The position numbers and the translations under genes were made by a program. Shown here in pieces: positions 9,950 to 19,147 of a stretch of DNA of 64,000 nucleotides. The DNA is from Desulfuromonadaceae bacterium (GTDB lineage Bacteria; Desulfobacterota; Desulfuromonadia; Geobacterales; Pseudopelobacteraceae), in assembly GCA_028683855.1 (NCBI GenBank), contig JAQUHA010000005.1:62001-126000 (forward strand), in the 5' to 3' direction. Below the pieces are notes generated by a model. The model worked only from the letters and a program-made list of their open reading frames with translations, ran no database searches and was not told where the DNA came from. Positions within the stretch are counted from its first letter, which is position 1, and each line of letters opens with the position of its first letter.

Positions 9950-11323
9950 TTATTCAGCGTTTCCCATAGTCTTTATCAACTCCCACCCTTTTATAAGATC
10001 GAGTGCGCGGAGAACCTGATAATCATTCTTCAGATTATCTTCCAGTTTTGATATTACTTTTTCGGTTTTCTCATCCTTTTTGTCACTTGTTGTATCTTCT
10101 TTTTTGGATTCGCCTGATTCTGACTTATTCTCAGTTTCAAAATGATTGTCCAGATCCTTTTCACGAATGTGCATTGAATCTTTTTTGGCAGTTATTTTGG
10201 GAAGTTCAACCGCCTCAACAACGATATCCGGAGTTATTCCCTTTGCCTGTATGGAGCGCCCCTTGGGCGTGTAGTAACGAGCTGTTGTCAGACGCAGACC
10301 TGAATCATCAGACAACGGAATAATCGTCTGAACCGAACCTTTACCAAAACTCTGTGTTCCAAGAATAATTGCCCGCCTATGATCCTGAAGAGCACCCGCA
10401 ACAATTTCGGATGCGCTCGCACTTCCGCCGTTAATAACCACAACTATTGGATAGTTTGGTTCCTTAGCACTCTTTTTGGCGGTAAACTGCATTTTCGAAT
10501 CTTTCTCGCGACCCTCCGTGTAAACGATCATCTGCCCCGCCGGAACAAAATGATCTGCTACTTTAACAGCCTGATCAAGTAGTCCGCCGGGATCATTACG
10601 CATATCAAGAACCAACCCTTTAAGTTCGCCCTTATTTTCTTCCTTCATACTTTTAAGTGCAGCGGTAAGATCGTCGTCCGTTTTTTCCTGAAACTGTGCA
10701 ATACGGATATACGCGTATCCACCCTCCATCAAATGATAGCGGACACTCTTTACCTGAATCACATCACGGACAAGTGGAAACTCCTTTGGTTTTTCAAAAC
10801 TTTCACGCATGATCGTGAGTGTAACCTTAGTTCCTTTTACTCCACGCATACGCTTTACTGCATCATTTATATTCAGGTCTTTAGTAAATTTATCGTCAAT
10901 TTTAAGAATCATATCGCCAGCTTTAATACCGGCTTTAAAAGCGGGTGTATCCTCAATTGGTGAAATGACGGTAAGAACACCATCCTTAATTGATATTTCA
11001 ATTCCCAATCCGCCAAAGGCGCCTTTGGTATCTATTTTCATCTCTTTATAAGTATCCGGAGGCATAAATGAACTGTGCGGATCGAGTGACGAAAGCATTC
11101 CGTTTATCGCACCGTATATAAGTTTCTTTGTATCAATATCTTCAACGTAGCTTTTTTTGATTATTGCCATTACATCAGTGAACAACTCGATAGATTCGTA
11201 ATCGCTCCCCTTTGCTTCTGCCGAACTTCGCTCCTGGGAACTTATTATAAAGATGGATAAAAATGCTACCAACACAATAAAGCCAACTACTAATCTTGTT
11301 TTCTTACCACCCGAGTTACTCAT
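9950..11323 (-). CDS. ctpA: C-terminal processing protease, S41 family
   Basis: This 457-residue periplasmic serine protease has an N-terminal signal anchor (about residues 11-26), a helical region ending in LDPHSSFMPPDTYKEM, and a PDZ domain (about 90-175, GGLGIEISIKDG). The S41 catalytic core has the Ser in NGGSASASEIVAGAL and the Lys in GTQSFGKGSVQT. The C-terminal tail is Lys/Glu/Asp-rich and low in complexity. Such proteases trim envelope proteins, including peptidoglycan hydrolases and their regulators, which fits the adjacent envC. It lies 39 bp after envC. The exact subfamily (CtpA versus Prc) is inferred from length. Confidence 0.9.
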   Translation of the reverse strand: MSNSGGKKTRLVVGFIVLVAFLSIFIISSQERSSAEAKGSDYESIELFTDVMAIIKKSYVEDIDTKKLIYGAINGMLSSLDPHSSFMPPDTYKEMKIDTKGAFGGLGIEISIKDGVLTVISPIEDTPAFKAGIKAGDMILKIDDKFTKDLNINDAVKRMRGVKGTKVTLTIMRESFEKPKEFPLVRDVIQVKSVRYHLMEGGYAYIRIAQFQEKTDDDLTAALKSMKEENKGELKGLVLDMRNDPGGLLDQAVKVADHFVPAGQMIVYTEGREKDSKMQFTAKKSAKEPNYPIVVVINGGSASASEIVAGALQDHRRAIILGTQSFGKGSVQTIIPLSDDSGLRLTTARYYTPKGRSIQAKGITPDIVVEAVELPKITAKKDSMHIREKDLDNHFETENKSESGESKKEDTTSDKKDEKTEKVISKLEDNLKNDYQVLRALDLIKGWELIKTMGNAE

Positions 11324-11362
11324 CTGTTTCCTCCGAATATAATTATGCCGATTATGGCTTAG

Positions 11363-12556
11363 TTAGCGTACCCACGCAGCAGGGTTTACCGGCTTACCCT
11401 GATGACGTATTTCAAAATACAACATACTCCCCTTGGTTGAATCAAGATCGCCAACCGTACCGAGAGTTTCACGCTTGGCGACTTCGGCGCCAACCTTTTT
11501 AGTCAGTCTGGCGGCATGAGCATATAGACTGAAATACCCACCACCATGATCAACTATTATCATATTCCCAAAACCTTTAAAATAGTCAGCAAAAATTACC
11601 GTGCCTTCGTAAATAGACTTTATTTCAGTTCCACTTGAAGCAGAAATTGACAGCCCTTTGCTGAAAGTAAAAGAGTTAAATTCAGGGTGCTTATGCTTAC
11701 CGTAGGACTCTATTATTTCACCACTGACAGGAAGATTCATCCGCCCCTTCTGAGAAGCAAAACCTCGGTCCGGAACGGGTGGCAGTTCCACAAGCGGCTT
11801 CCCTTTAGATCCCGGCTTTTCGCGTTTTACAGCCTGCTTTCTCCTACTTAGGGCTTCAAGACGGTTCATCATAGCCTGAAGACGGGAAGCATTAGCCTGC
11901 AGCTCTTTCAGAGATGCTTCATAACTCTTGCGATCTTCACGCACCTTTCCCAGGTATGCAGCCTTCTTACTCTTCTCCTCTTCTATTTCACGTTTTTTCT
12001 GCTCAATCCCCTTCTTGATCCGCTCTTTTCTTAAAGCATCGCGCTCAAGAGTGGATTTAAGACTCTTAAGTTGCTCTATCTTATCGTTGTAATCACTGAA
12101 AATACGTTTGTCATTTTCAAGGATAGATCTCATATAACGTATATTTTCGGCAAGCTGGGGAAAAGACTCGGCAGAAAAAAACATTCTAAGAGCGCCAAGC
12201 TCTCCAGCCTTGTAGAGCGAAACCAGACGCCGCTCAATTTCAACCCTTTTATGATTTGCCTCTTCAGCAACTTTTTTAATTTCAAGCCCGGTTCGATCAA
12301 GACTTGATTCAACATATTTCAAATCAAGACTCATCTTACCAAGGTCAGACTCTTTCTGCTCAAGAGTTCTAAGAATTTCACGAAGCTCTGTAGAGACCTC
12401 TTCTTCAACCTTGCGGGTTTTTGTAATAAGCTGTTTCTGGGCTTTTATCTCGCGCTTGACCCCGCTCAACTCATCTTTAGGATTCTGCGCCACAGCAAAA
12501 GAGGTAAACAGGGCAAAGATCAGTACTGTTAAAAAACTCGCAGACCTCATCATCAA
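11363..12556 (-). CDS. envC: EnvC-like murein hydrolase activator with degenerate LytM domain
   Basis: The 397-residue protein has a signal peptide (to about residue 23), a long charged coiled coil (about 25-240) and a C-terminal M23/LytM fold (about 285-397). The catalytic residues of M23 peptidases are largely missing: the HxGxD position reads FSKGLSISAS and the final HxH position reads LYFEIRHQG. So it should be an activator and not a peptidase, like EnvC of E. coli, which is recruited and opened by FtsEX to switch on amidases. It starts directly after ftsX (12556/12557), strong evidence for a functional unit. No amidase gene is in the window. Confidence 0.88.
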   Translation of the reverse strand: MMMRSASFLTVLIFALFTSFAVAQNPKDELSGVKREIKAQKQLITKTRKVEEEVSTELREILRTLEQKESDLGKMSLDLKYVESSLDRTGLEIKKVAEEANHKRVEIERRLVSLYKAGELGALRMFFSAESFPQLAENIRYMRSILENDKRIFSDYNDKIEQLKSLKSTLERDALRKERIKKGIEQKKREIEEEKSKKAAYLGKVREDRKSYEASLKELQANASRLQAMMNRLEALSRRKQAVKREKPGSKGKPLVELPPVPDRGFASQKGRMNLPVSGEIIESYGKHKHPEFNSFTFSKGLSISASSGTEIKSIYEGTVIFADYFKGFGNMIIVDHGGGYFSLYAHAARLTKKVGAEVAKRETLGTVGDLDSTKGSMLYFEIRHQGKPVNPAAWVR

Positions 12557-13525
12557 CTACACATTTATAAAACGCTTCAATGATGTAAGGCTGCCAATAA
12601 AACCGAGTAAAGCACCAGCCAGCAACAACCCTCCGATATACTCCAGAGGTAGAAAACTCAACCCTGAACTTGCAGGATTAAACGTAAGAAAACTACCGGC
12701 ATTGTGCAGAAAACCTTCGTAGAGAGCAAATAACATTAGAACTGACAGAAATGAACCGGCAGCACCCTGAATTAAACCCTCCAGAAGAAAGGGAGCCTTT
12801 ATAAAAAACCTTGTAGCACCTACAAGCGACATAACTTCCAACTCATCTCTACGAGAGTAAATAGTAAGCTTGATAGTGTTTGAAACAATAAAGATAACAG
12901 CAATAATAAGGAAGCCGCCGAGCAGAGCACCAAGAAGTCGTATAAAATTAAGAAAAGCGTTAAACCTTCTTACCCACTCCTCTCCATATTGAACCTCAGT
13001 AATACCGGGCATTTTTTTAAGAGTATTAACAAAATTCTCAACAGATGCCGTATCACGATGAGTTCGTTTTAGCGCTATCTCGAAAGAGGCGGGGAGAATT
13101 TCCGGACGAACCCCCTCAAGCAGAGTTTCCTGACCCTTTAAACGGTTTTTGAAACGTCTCATCGCCTCCTCTCGCGTAACATAATTCACGCGGGATACCC
13201 CCGAAAGCGCCGATATTTTATCACGGAATGCCACCTGAGTCTGTTCAGTTAAATCTTCATCAAAATAGACCGTTACCTGAACGCGCTCACTCCAATTCTC
13301 TGCAGCATTTTCAAGATTCACAAAAATGAGCATGAAGAGAGAAACAATAAGCAGTGCAAGCGTAATTGTCCCGATTGTTACGACATTAACAAACACATTC
13401 TGACGAATATTGGTCAGCGCACGAGCCAGAAAGAAACCTGCTCTGCCTCCAAAGCCATCACCCGTAAGTGTTGGACGCTTATATGGCTTGTTCGTCGTCG
13501 GGGATTTCTTTTTCCACTTGTTCAA
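12557..13525 (-). CDS. ftsX: Cell division protein FtsX
   Basis: This 322-residue membrane protein has four predicted helices: one near residues 45-70 (VVTIGTITLALLIVSLFMLI), then a periplasmic loop (about 75-195) and three C-terminal helices. This is the FtsX topology. The loop includes VTVYFDEDLTEQ and a late GITEVQYGEEWVRRF, recognisable FtsX features. FtsX transmits the ATPase state of FtsE across the inner membrane to EnvC. The gene overlaps ftsE by 47 bp in another frame; the long overlap is unusual but no later ATG gives a complete N-terminus. Confidence 0.92.
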   Translation of the reverse strand: MNKWKKKSPTTNKPYKRPTLTGDGFGGRAGFFLARALTNIRQNVFVNVVTIGTITLALLIVSLFMLIFVNLENAAENWSERVQVTVYFDEDLTEQTQVAFRDKISALSGVSRVNYVTREEAMRRFKNRLKGQETLLEGVRPEILPASFEIALKRTHRDTASVENFVNTLKKMPGITEVQYGEEWVRRFNAFLNFIRLLGALLGGFLIIAVIFIVSNTIKLTIYSRRDELEVMSLVGATRFFIKAPFLLEGLIQGAAGSFLSVLMLFALYEGFLHNAGSFLTFNPASSGLSFLPLEYIGGLLLAGALLGFIGSLTSLKRFINV

Positions 13526-14171
13526 CTATTTCCCCTTTACTTAAAGTCACAAGACGCTTATGACTCTGATCTATCAACCGACGGTCGTGTGTTGCCACCA
13601 CAACAGTCGTTCCTCTTATATTCGCTTCTTTAAAAATATTCAGAATCTGATTTTTATTCGCATCATCAAGGTTACCTGTCGGCTCATCTGCAAGAAGTAT
13701 TTTAGGATCGTTAACCAACGCGCGCGCCAACGCAACCCTCTGCTGCTCACCCCCTGAAAGCCGCTGGGTTAGGAGATTATATTTCGATTCAATCCCCATC
13801 TGCTTCAGAATGTGCATCGTCTTTTTTCCAATATCCGTCCTGCCCCACCCGAGAACTTCCAGTGTTATAGCAACATTTTCAAAAACAGTCCTGTTATGAA
13901 GCAACTTAAAATCCTGGAAAACTACTCCGACTGAACGTCGCAGAATTGGAATCTGGGATTGTGTCATGCGCGTAATATTTTTGCCATCGATCAGAACCTG
14001 ACCGCGATTTGGGGTAAGCGCACCGTAGAGCAGACGTAGGAGGGTTGTCTTACCGGCTCCGGAAGGACCGGTTAGAAAAACAAATTCACCCTTGGCGATT
14101 TTGAGATCGATATTATTTAGCGCAGAAGCATCCTGTTGATAGGCTAACGACACATTGTGCAGCTGAATCAT
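13479..14171 (-). CDS. ftsE: Cell division ATP-binding protein FtsE
   Basis: This 230-residue ABC ATPase has Walker [18 protein letters not shown] (about residue 35), signature [15 protein letters not shown], Walker [13 protein letters not shown] and the H-loop [11 protein letters not shown]. The sequence [24 protein letters not shown] is characteristic of FtsE. With FtsX it controls periplasmic hydrolase activation at the septum. Its ATG lies 4 bp after the stop of the last pseudopilin gene, so it can be co-transcribed with the secretion-like genes upstream. It is coupled to ftsX by a 47-bp overlap. Confidence 0.95.
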   Translation of the reverse strand: MIQLHNVSLAYQQDASALNNIDLKIAKGEFVFLTGPSGAGKTTLLRLLYGALTPNRGQVLIDGKNITRMTQSQIPILRRSVGVVFQDFKLLHNRTVFENVAITLEVLGWGRTDIGKKTMHILKQMGIESKYNLLTQRLSGGEQQRVALARALVNDPKILLADEPTGNLDDANKNQILNIFKEANIRGTTVVVATHDRRLIDQSHKRLVTLSKGEIVEQVEKEIPDDEQAI

Positions 14172-14175
14172 TTAA

Positions 14176-14700
14176 CTACCACTCTCTATAAGGCGTATTT
14201 GTAGTAGGGCTAACCTTGTCAGAACCGCTTTTAACATCATACACATTTCCGATTTCCGCCGATTCTCCGCCAGCACCAAAACCGCCCGAAGCTGAATCAG
14301 TGGGTGATGGTGGGGGCTCCTCGGTAACCCAAGATTCGTTATTCCCGGTAAACGGATCTTTTGGAATCTCCCTCATATACCCTCTGGTAACTATTTCACC
14401 AATAGCATCAGGGTATTTACCCTGATCTGCATAGAATTGATCAATAACATTTCTGAAATTGTAAAGGGTTTCCCGCAAAACCGCTTCTCTTGCCTTTATG
14501 ATACCCCACTTATAGTTTGGCACAGCGATTGCGGCAAGAATACCGATGATTGAAACTACAATCATGAGCTCAATCAAAGTAAAACCGCGACTATCACGTT
14601 TTAATCGAACAGAATTCCCAACTGCAGAACTGTTATCTATGGTGAGTCCGGGCTCTGTTTTTTTACAATCTGATAAGTTATTCACGCAGTTACCATTCAT
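14176..14700 (-). CDS. Type II secretion/type IV pilin-like pseudopilin (GspG-like)
   Basis: The track starts this ORF at 14829, inside the previous gene. I prefer the ATG at 14700, which overlaps the upstream stop by 11 bases and gives 174 residues. The protein has a class III prepilin leader ending RDSRG, then FTLIELMIVVSIIGILAAIAVP with Glu at +5, the mark of pseudopilins processed by prepilin peptidase. The C-terminal part (GKYPDAIGEIVTRGYMREIPKDPFTG) matches the GspG-type calcium-site region of major pseudopilins. It resembles what I recall as OxpG of the atypical Geobacter type II system, which cannot be checked here. Confidence 0.85.
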   Translation of the reverse strand: MNGNCVNNLSDCKKTEPGLTIDNSSAVGNSVRLKRDSRGFTLIELMIVVSIIGILAAIAVPNYKWGIIKAREAVLRETLYNFRNVIDQFYADQGKYPDAIGEIVTRGYMREIPKDPFTGNNESWVTEEPPPSPTDSASGGFGAGGESAEIGNVYDVKSGSDKVSPTTNTPYREW

Positions 14701-15175
14701 TATACTTAGTGCCATCCATTGCAGTACCATCCTGTGGTGCAAACACATCGTAAACATCGTCACCGCACCAAGTCGACGAATCCGGCTCGTCACTATAACA
14801 ACGAAGCTCCCAACCCCACTTTTCATCATCTTTGGAGCTGTCAGGGTTGAGAGGATTAAGTACCGGCCTTCTCAGAAACTTTACTGTACCGATATTCACA
14901 TCACCAAAATCATGCCCCTCGACAAGATCCTGAAGCTTTTCAGGGTATCCGTTTCCGGTTTTCAAAGGACCATCTGGAGTCTTGTCAAATGTTTTACGGT
15001 AATCATCAAGTGCTATACGAATTATGCGAAGGTTCCGTTTCAATTCAATCTCTTTTGAGCGTACTGCCGTATTCCGAATTAGCGGTAACACTCCTGCCGC
15101 GAGGATACCGATAATAATTATACTTACAACCAGTTCAACCAGGGAAATACCCCTGCAACTCCTTAACAGTTTCAA
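14690..15175 (-). CDS. Prepilin-type pseudopilin
   Basis: This 161-residue protein has a short basic leader MKLLRSCRG followed by ISLVELVVSIIIIGILAAGVLP. The mature protein would begin with Ile instead of the usual Phe, with Glu at +5. The C-terminal globular part includes GNGYPEKLQDLVEG and PVLNPLNPDS, similar in layout to the next pseudopilin. So the pair may be tandem paralogues forming the core of a pseudopilus. It ends in the overlap with the following pseudopilin gene. Confidence 0.8.
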   Translation of the reverse strand: MKLLRSCRGISLVELVVSIIIIGILAAGVLPLIRNTAVRSKEIELKRNLRIIRIALDDYRKTFDKTPDGPLKTGNGYPEKLQDLVEGHDFGDVNIGTVKFLRRPVLNPLNPDSSKDDEKWGWELRCYSDEPDSSTWCGDDVYDVFAPQDGTAMDGTKYNEW

Positions 15176-15211
15176 GGCGTTTCCTCTGATTTCAATACCG
15201 GTATAATTCGA

Positions 15212-15958
15212 TCACCAGCCTTCATGATAAGCCCTGTACAACTTGGTATGATCGTTATCCTTATCCGCAATAAACTGCCATTCGCTGTATGTACCCTTAT
15301 TAGCATCAGCAGAAGAAGTCTCCTTGTCGGTCACAGCAAGCGAGACACCCGGTTCTGCAATTGCAGGGAGTGCATTCTTAACTACCGGTGTCTCAGGAAC
15401 TGTAGCACTGACAAGCGAAATAATTTTTTCAAGGGCGGTATTTTTAAAGTCTGTCCTGAATGGCTTTTCCTTACTCTTGCTTGCAACGCCTATTATACCA
15501 CCGCTCTGCGTCCCTGCAGGTGCTGGAACAGCACCCTTTGTCTGATCGTACGCACCTCTTATAACGGTCCACTCTTTACCGGTCATGGGATCCTGATAAA
15601 TTTTTATTTTCGGACAGTCAGGCGCACATTTAGGATCAGTATCATCAAGCTCGGCAGCGTAATTGTGTGGTATAAATTTCAGTTTGGAAAGTGAATAAGG
15701 GTCTTGAAGAAGATCTTTCAAATCCATAAGAGGATGCCTTGCTTTTGCAGGGATACCGGGAACAGTATATTTTGGATTATACCAGTTCTCGATCGCCTCC
15801 TTAATCTGGCTACCCCTGAAAAGAAGCTCTTTCTCACGCTCACGCTGTTTGATAGTTTTCCATGACTGCCCAACCATACCAAGCATTATCCCCATTATTA
15901 TCACAATTGTAAGAGCCAAAATGTATGTGAACCCATTCTGATTCCTGATAATTATCAT
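15212..15958 (-). CDS. Pseudopilin-like membrane protein lacking Glu5
   Basis: The 248-residue protein has a pilin-like N-terminus NQNG/FTYILALTIVIIMGIMLGMVG, but the +5 position is Leu and not Glu. Absence of Glu5 is typical of tip pseudopilins such as GspK. After the helix comes REREKELLFRGSQIKEAI, a segment seen in pseudopilins of delta-proteobacterial systems, then a globular domain with two Cys (CAPDCPKIKIYQDPMTG). The gene begins at the secretin stop (1-bp overlap) and precedes the other pseudopilins. It may be the tip or initiator subunit; this is inference. Confidence 0.7.
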   Translation of the reverse strand: MIIIRNQNGFTYILALTIVIIMGIMLGMVGQSWKTIKQREREKELLFRGSQIKEAIENWYNPKYTVPGIPAKARHPLMDLKDLLQDPYSLSKLKFIPHNYAAELDDTDPKCAPDCPKIKIYQDPMTGKEWTVIRGAYDQTKGAVPAPAGTQSGGIIGVASKSKEKPFRTDFKNTALEKIISLVSATVPETPVVKNALPAIAEPGVSLAVTDKETSSADANKGTYSEWQFIADKDNDHTKLYRAYHEGW

Positions 15959-18516
15959 TACCGAATTTCCACCGCCGTGCTGAATGGAAGAATATTAAGC
16001 GCTGCGCCATACGCTGAAACAAAAGCCGCACTTCTGAAAGCAAAACTCGCCTGACCCTGGTTTTTTGCTCTGAACGAAATAGTGGCAAGCGTCCCAGACC
16101 CGGACACTCCGCTATCTCCCGGAGCGCGAACAAGCGATACGGTTACTGTTCCGGCAGCAGTATCAGGCTTACCGCTGAATGTTGTCGGTTTACCGCCATC
16201 TTTCAATAAAGCTCCTTCCGTTATCGAAACAAAATCTACAAAAATAGGATCATAACTGAGTACAAATGGAGCTTTCGAGAGATCCTTAACATCACTTATT
16301 TTGACCTCCAACTTAAACTGCTGTCCTACCGCAGCTGAAGATGGGGCTTCAATTTGCAACAGACTGCGTTTAACCGGAGCCTTAGTTGGAATCAGCGCAT
16401 CAGCCGGATCTACAACTGTGGCTGGTGGAACCGGAAGTGGGGTTACCGTTACAACTGGTTGTGCTGGTTGTGCTGGTTGTGCTGGTTGTGCTGGTTTTCC
16501 TGTTTGTCCCGCTTGCACAGGCTGAGCAGACTGTACACCTTCCGTGGGCTTTTTAACATCTGCAGCTGTTGCAGATGGTTGAGCCGGTTTTTGTGTTACA
16601 GGCTTAGGAACTGTCACCCTCTTGTCAGCATCTTTCTGTTTAACCTCCTCTTCAAATACCGGTTCAAGGTCAAAAGATGACATTGGTCTCGCAATAGATG
16701 GACGGTCTTCTTTCCCCGAATCAAAAGATGCCAGTTCAGGAAGCGGTACCGGCACACCTCTTATCAGGCGGGGGGTTATCGCCAACATAAGTTCTGTTTT
16801 ATCTTTTGATGAATTTGAATTGGTAAACAACGGTCCAATAAGAGGTATGTCGCTCAAAAGAAAGAGCTTGGTTTTATCATTGCTGTCGGTTCTTTGAATA
16901 AGTCCACCAATAATACTTGTCTCGTTATCTTTCAGACTTAGTACAGTTTCTATATTTCTAGTACCAATAGTAACTACAGTTGTTAAACCGTCAGCACCGA
17001 CCTTTTCTTTCGTTAGAATTGAGCTGACCTCAAGATTAAGCTTTATTGAAATCTCATTATTCATCTGGATTGTCGGTTCCGCGTTGACTTTAACACCGAC
17101 GTCCACGTACTGCACATTTACCTGAGATTGAACACCGTTCATTGTTGTTGTAGTTATAGGGACTCTTGTTCCAACATTAAACTTTGCTTTCTCCTTATTT
17201 TTTACACGAATTTTAGGATTTGAAAGAACCTCCCCCTTGGCGAGCGTTTTACCGAGGTTGAAAGTTGCATTCGGAACAGTAACATACCCTCCAAAATCCT
17301 TAATGGTAAAGGCGCGTACGAGATTGGAAATATCTCCGCCGCCGGTAGTTACAGTAGTTGAGCCGGCGGCAACGGTAGCAGTTGCACCGGAAAGTGAGGT
17401 TGAAAGGAGTTTATTCTCAGGCGAGAAAGCCCCCAACTGGACATTATAGTTACTCAAAAGCAAACCGATATTTTCAGCATTTTTATCACTTACTTCTATA
17501 ACCTCGACATCAAGAACAACCTCCGCCTCAGGCAGGTCATTGGCATCAAGAATTTTTTCCACTACGTTGACCACATCTTCAGTGTCCCTTACTACAATTG
17601 AGTTAGACTCTTCATTTACATACGCCTTGCGAACCTGAATCATTGTACGGATAAGATTGATTGCCTTTTTCGCCTCCATATAGTTCAGATGGAAAGTTCT
17701 CAGTACCATATCATCATACTGTTTGTTTTTATCCGGCGTATCCATGAACAGCAACATGGTTGATTCATTCAGATTCTTTGCACCAAGCTTGTTCATATTT
17801 GTAAGTAGATCCATTACCTGCTGAAACGAAGCGTTCTCAATAAAGATAGAAACAGGGGAATCCTTTATTCCATCGTCAAAAACAAAAGTGATCCCGGATA
17901 GCTGCGTAACAATATTAAAAATATCCTTAAGCTTGGCATCTTTAAATTTTAGAGTTATTGGTTTATCTGATTTAAGACGAAGTTCATAACCATCAAGCTT
18001 GCTCTTACGCATCTCTATTATCCGCTCAAGAGCTGCCTGATACTCACTGTTTTTAGGGAGTAGCGTTACGGCTTTCAAATACTGTCTGTGGGCATCTTTA
18101 AGTTTATTACCCTTTTCAAAACCACGCCCCTCCTGGAAAGCCAGTTGAGCATCTCTGTTTCTGGTTTCAATTTCTATCCGCTGCCTGAAACGTCCCTGAG
18201 TTGAATCTATACCTTCAGCAGCCTGAAATTCTGCTAACGCATCAACGTGGTTACCTTTTTCAGCTAATGCTAAACCCTGCTTAAAATGCTGATCAGCTGC
18301 TTTCTGTCTGTTTTTTAAAAAACGGATACGAGTTTCATTAACGGTGGGGTCACTTTTAAAAGACTCCGCATAACTATACATCGCCTCCTCAAACTTACCC
18401 TCTCTTTCGAGTTTTTCAGCAGCCTCGAAAGATTTGGTTGCTGTCGAGGCGCAAGCAGAAATGAGACATATAATCAGCAGTGAGGCAATATGTGAAGTTG
18501 CGTTCAGGTAGCGCAT
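15958..18516 (-). CDS. Lipoprotein secretin (GspD/PilQ-like) with TPR and C-terminal cohesin-like domain
   Basis: This 852-residue outer-membrane channel has a lipoprotein signal ending LISAC (about residue 21), helical TPR-like repeats (about 25-160) and a short secretin/TonB domain (about 190-250; ITLKFKDAKLKDIFNIV). A secretin N1 domain follows, then the secretin barrel (about 440-600; VPITTTTMNGVQ, DIPLIGPLF). After that come a long Pro/Gln/Ala linker containing PAQ repeats and a C-terminal cohesin-like beta domain (about 720-852; SLLQIEAPSSAAVGQQFKLE, ISFRAKNQGQASFAF). Secretins of classical systems end after the barrel, so this extension is notable. It forms the exit pore of the Gsp/Pil-like machine encoded around it. 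Confidence 0.88.
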   Translation of the reverse strand: MRYLNATSHIASLLIICLISACASTATKSFEAAEKLEREGKFEEAMYSYAESFKSDPTVNETRIRFLKNRQKAADQHFKQGLALAEKGNHVDALAEFQAAEGIDSTQGRFRQRIEIETRNRDAQLAFQEGRGFEKGNKLKDAHRQYLKAVTLLPKNSEYQAALERIIEMRKSKLDGYELRLKSDKPITLKFKDAKLKDIFNIVTQLSGITFVFDDGIKDSPVSIFIENASFQQVMDLLTNMNKLGAKNLNESTMLLFMDTPDKNKQYDDMVLRTFHLNYMEAKKAINLIRTMIQVRKAYVNEESNSIVVRDTEDVVNVVEKILDANDLPEAEVVLDVEVIEVSDKNAENIGLLLSNYNVQLGAFSPENKLLSTSLSGATATVAAGSTTVTTGGGDISNLVRAFTIKDFGGYVTVPNATFNLGKTLAKGEVLSNPKIRVKNKEKAKFNVGTRVPITTTTMNGVQSQVNVQYVDVGVKVNAEPTIQMNNEISIKLNLEVSSILTKEKVGADGLTTVVTIGTRNIETVLSLKDNETSIIGGLIQRTDSNDKTKLFLLSDIPLIGPLFTNSNSSKDKTELMLAITPRLIRGVPVPLPELASFDSGKEDRPSIARPMSSFDLEPVFEEEVKQKDADKRVTVPKPVTQKPAQPSATAADVKKPTEGVQSAQPVQAGQTGKPAQPAQPAQPAQPVVTVTPLPVPPATVVDPADALIPTKAPVKRSLLQIEAPSSAAVGQQFKLEVKISDVKDLSKAPFVLSYDPIFVDFVSITEGALLKDGGKPTTFSGKPDTAAGTVTVSLVRAPGDSGVSGSGTLATISFRAKNQGQASFAFRSAAFVSAYGAALNILPFSTAVEIR
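16456..16496. repeat. Tandem 9-bp microrepeat in the secretin linker
   Basis: The unit TGTGCTGGT is repeated four times in direct tandem, with imperfect units on both sides. On the coding (minus) strand it encodes repeated Pro-Ala-Gln in the linker before the cohesin-like domain. Since the unit is a multiple of three, copy-number change would lengthen or shorten the linker without breaking the frame. Confidence 0.8.
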
Positions 18517-18544
18517 TCAGTGCGTCTCCTTGTAAAAATATTGG

Positions 18545-19147
18545 TTACCTGGGTGTTAAAAGCGGTTTGTTTTCAACCAGAGGAATAATAATCTCATCAC
18601 CGGTATCGGTTACTGTAAGAGTAAGGGATTTATCCGAGATCTCGGTTGCTTCGTACCGCAAAGCAACTTTATCCCCTTTCTTAACTAGCAGTATATCTTT
18701 ATCCTTTGCCAGGAAAACAGTTTTAACAGATCCTTTTTTAAGAAATCCGAGAAAAGTGAAACGTGCCAATGGGGCTGCCTCCGGCTGTACAACTATAGGT
18801 AGAACCGCAGCTGACGGTTCTCTCTTAACAACTGCAGGCTTAGCCTGAACTGTTTTTTTCTCAGGCTGTTTTTGCTCTTCAGCAAAGAGAGATTTGAATA
18901 TATTACGGCGATACCCCTTAAACTCGACCGGTTTTTTGGTCAGCATATCAATTTTCAATCTGGTTCCATCATCAGTCTCTTCCGGAGATGACACCACTTC
19001 CGTCTTCGATTTTTTCACACTCTTCTTTGTGGTAACTGAGGGTAAATCATTCACAGTTTTATAGCGGGGTATTGAAATATAGCTCCAGAGCACCGTCCCG
19101 GCAAGGACGACAAGAAGGACGAAGAGAATCAAGCGTTTACGATTCAT
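18545..19147 (-). CDS. PilP/GspC-like inner-membrane protein
   Basis: This 200-residue protein has one N-terminal membrane helix (about residues 5-22, LILFVLLVVLAGTVLWSYI). A Lys/Glu/Pro-rich linker follows, then a small C-terminal beta domain (about 125-195; FTFLGFLKKGSVKTVFLAKDKDILLVKKGDKV) like the HR/PilP domain that contacts the secretin periplasmic rings. Its position between the PilO-like gene and the secretin matches pilP in type IV pilus operons and gspC in type II secretion. Overlap with the pilO-like gene is 11 bp. Exact subfamily not decidable by eye. Confidence 0.75.
   Translation of the reverse strand: MNRKRLILFVLLVVLAGTVLWSYISIPRYKTVNDLPSVTTKKSVKKSKTEVVSSPEETDDGTRLKIDMLTKKPVEFKGYRRNIFKSLFAEEQKQPEKKTVQAKPAVVKREPSAAVLPIVVQPEAAPLARFTFLGFLKKGSVKTVFLAKDKDILLVKKGDKVALRYEATEISDKSLTLTVTDTGDEIIIPLVENKPLLTPR

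Noticed and set aside
14701-14829. Long N-terminus of the GspG-like pseudopilin in the ORF track
   Set aside because: These 43 codons lie within the preceding pseudopilin gene in another frame; a start at 14700 gives a leader directly before the prepilin cleavage site.
16456-16496. Short regular repeats as a CRISPR array
   Set aside because: The 9-bp units are directly tandem without spacers and encode PAQ in the secretin linker.
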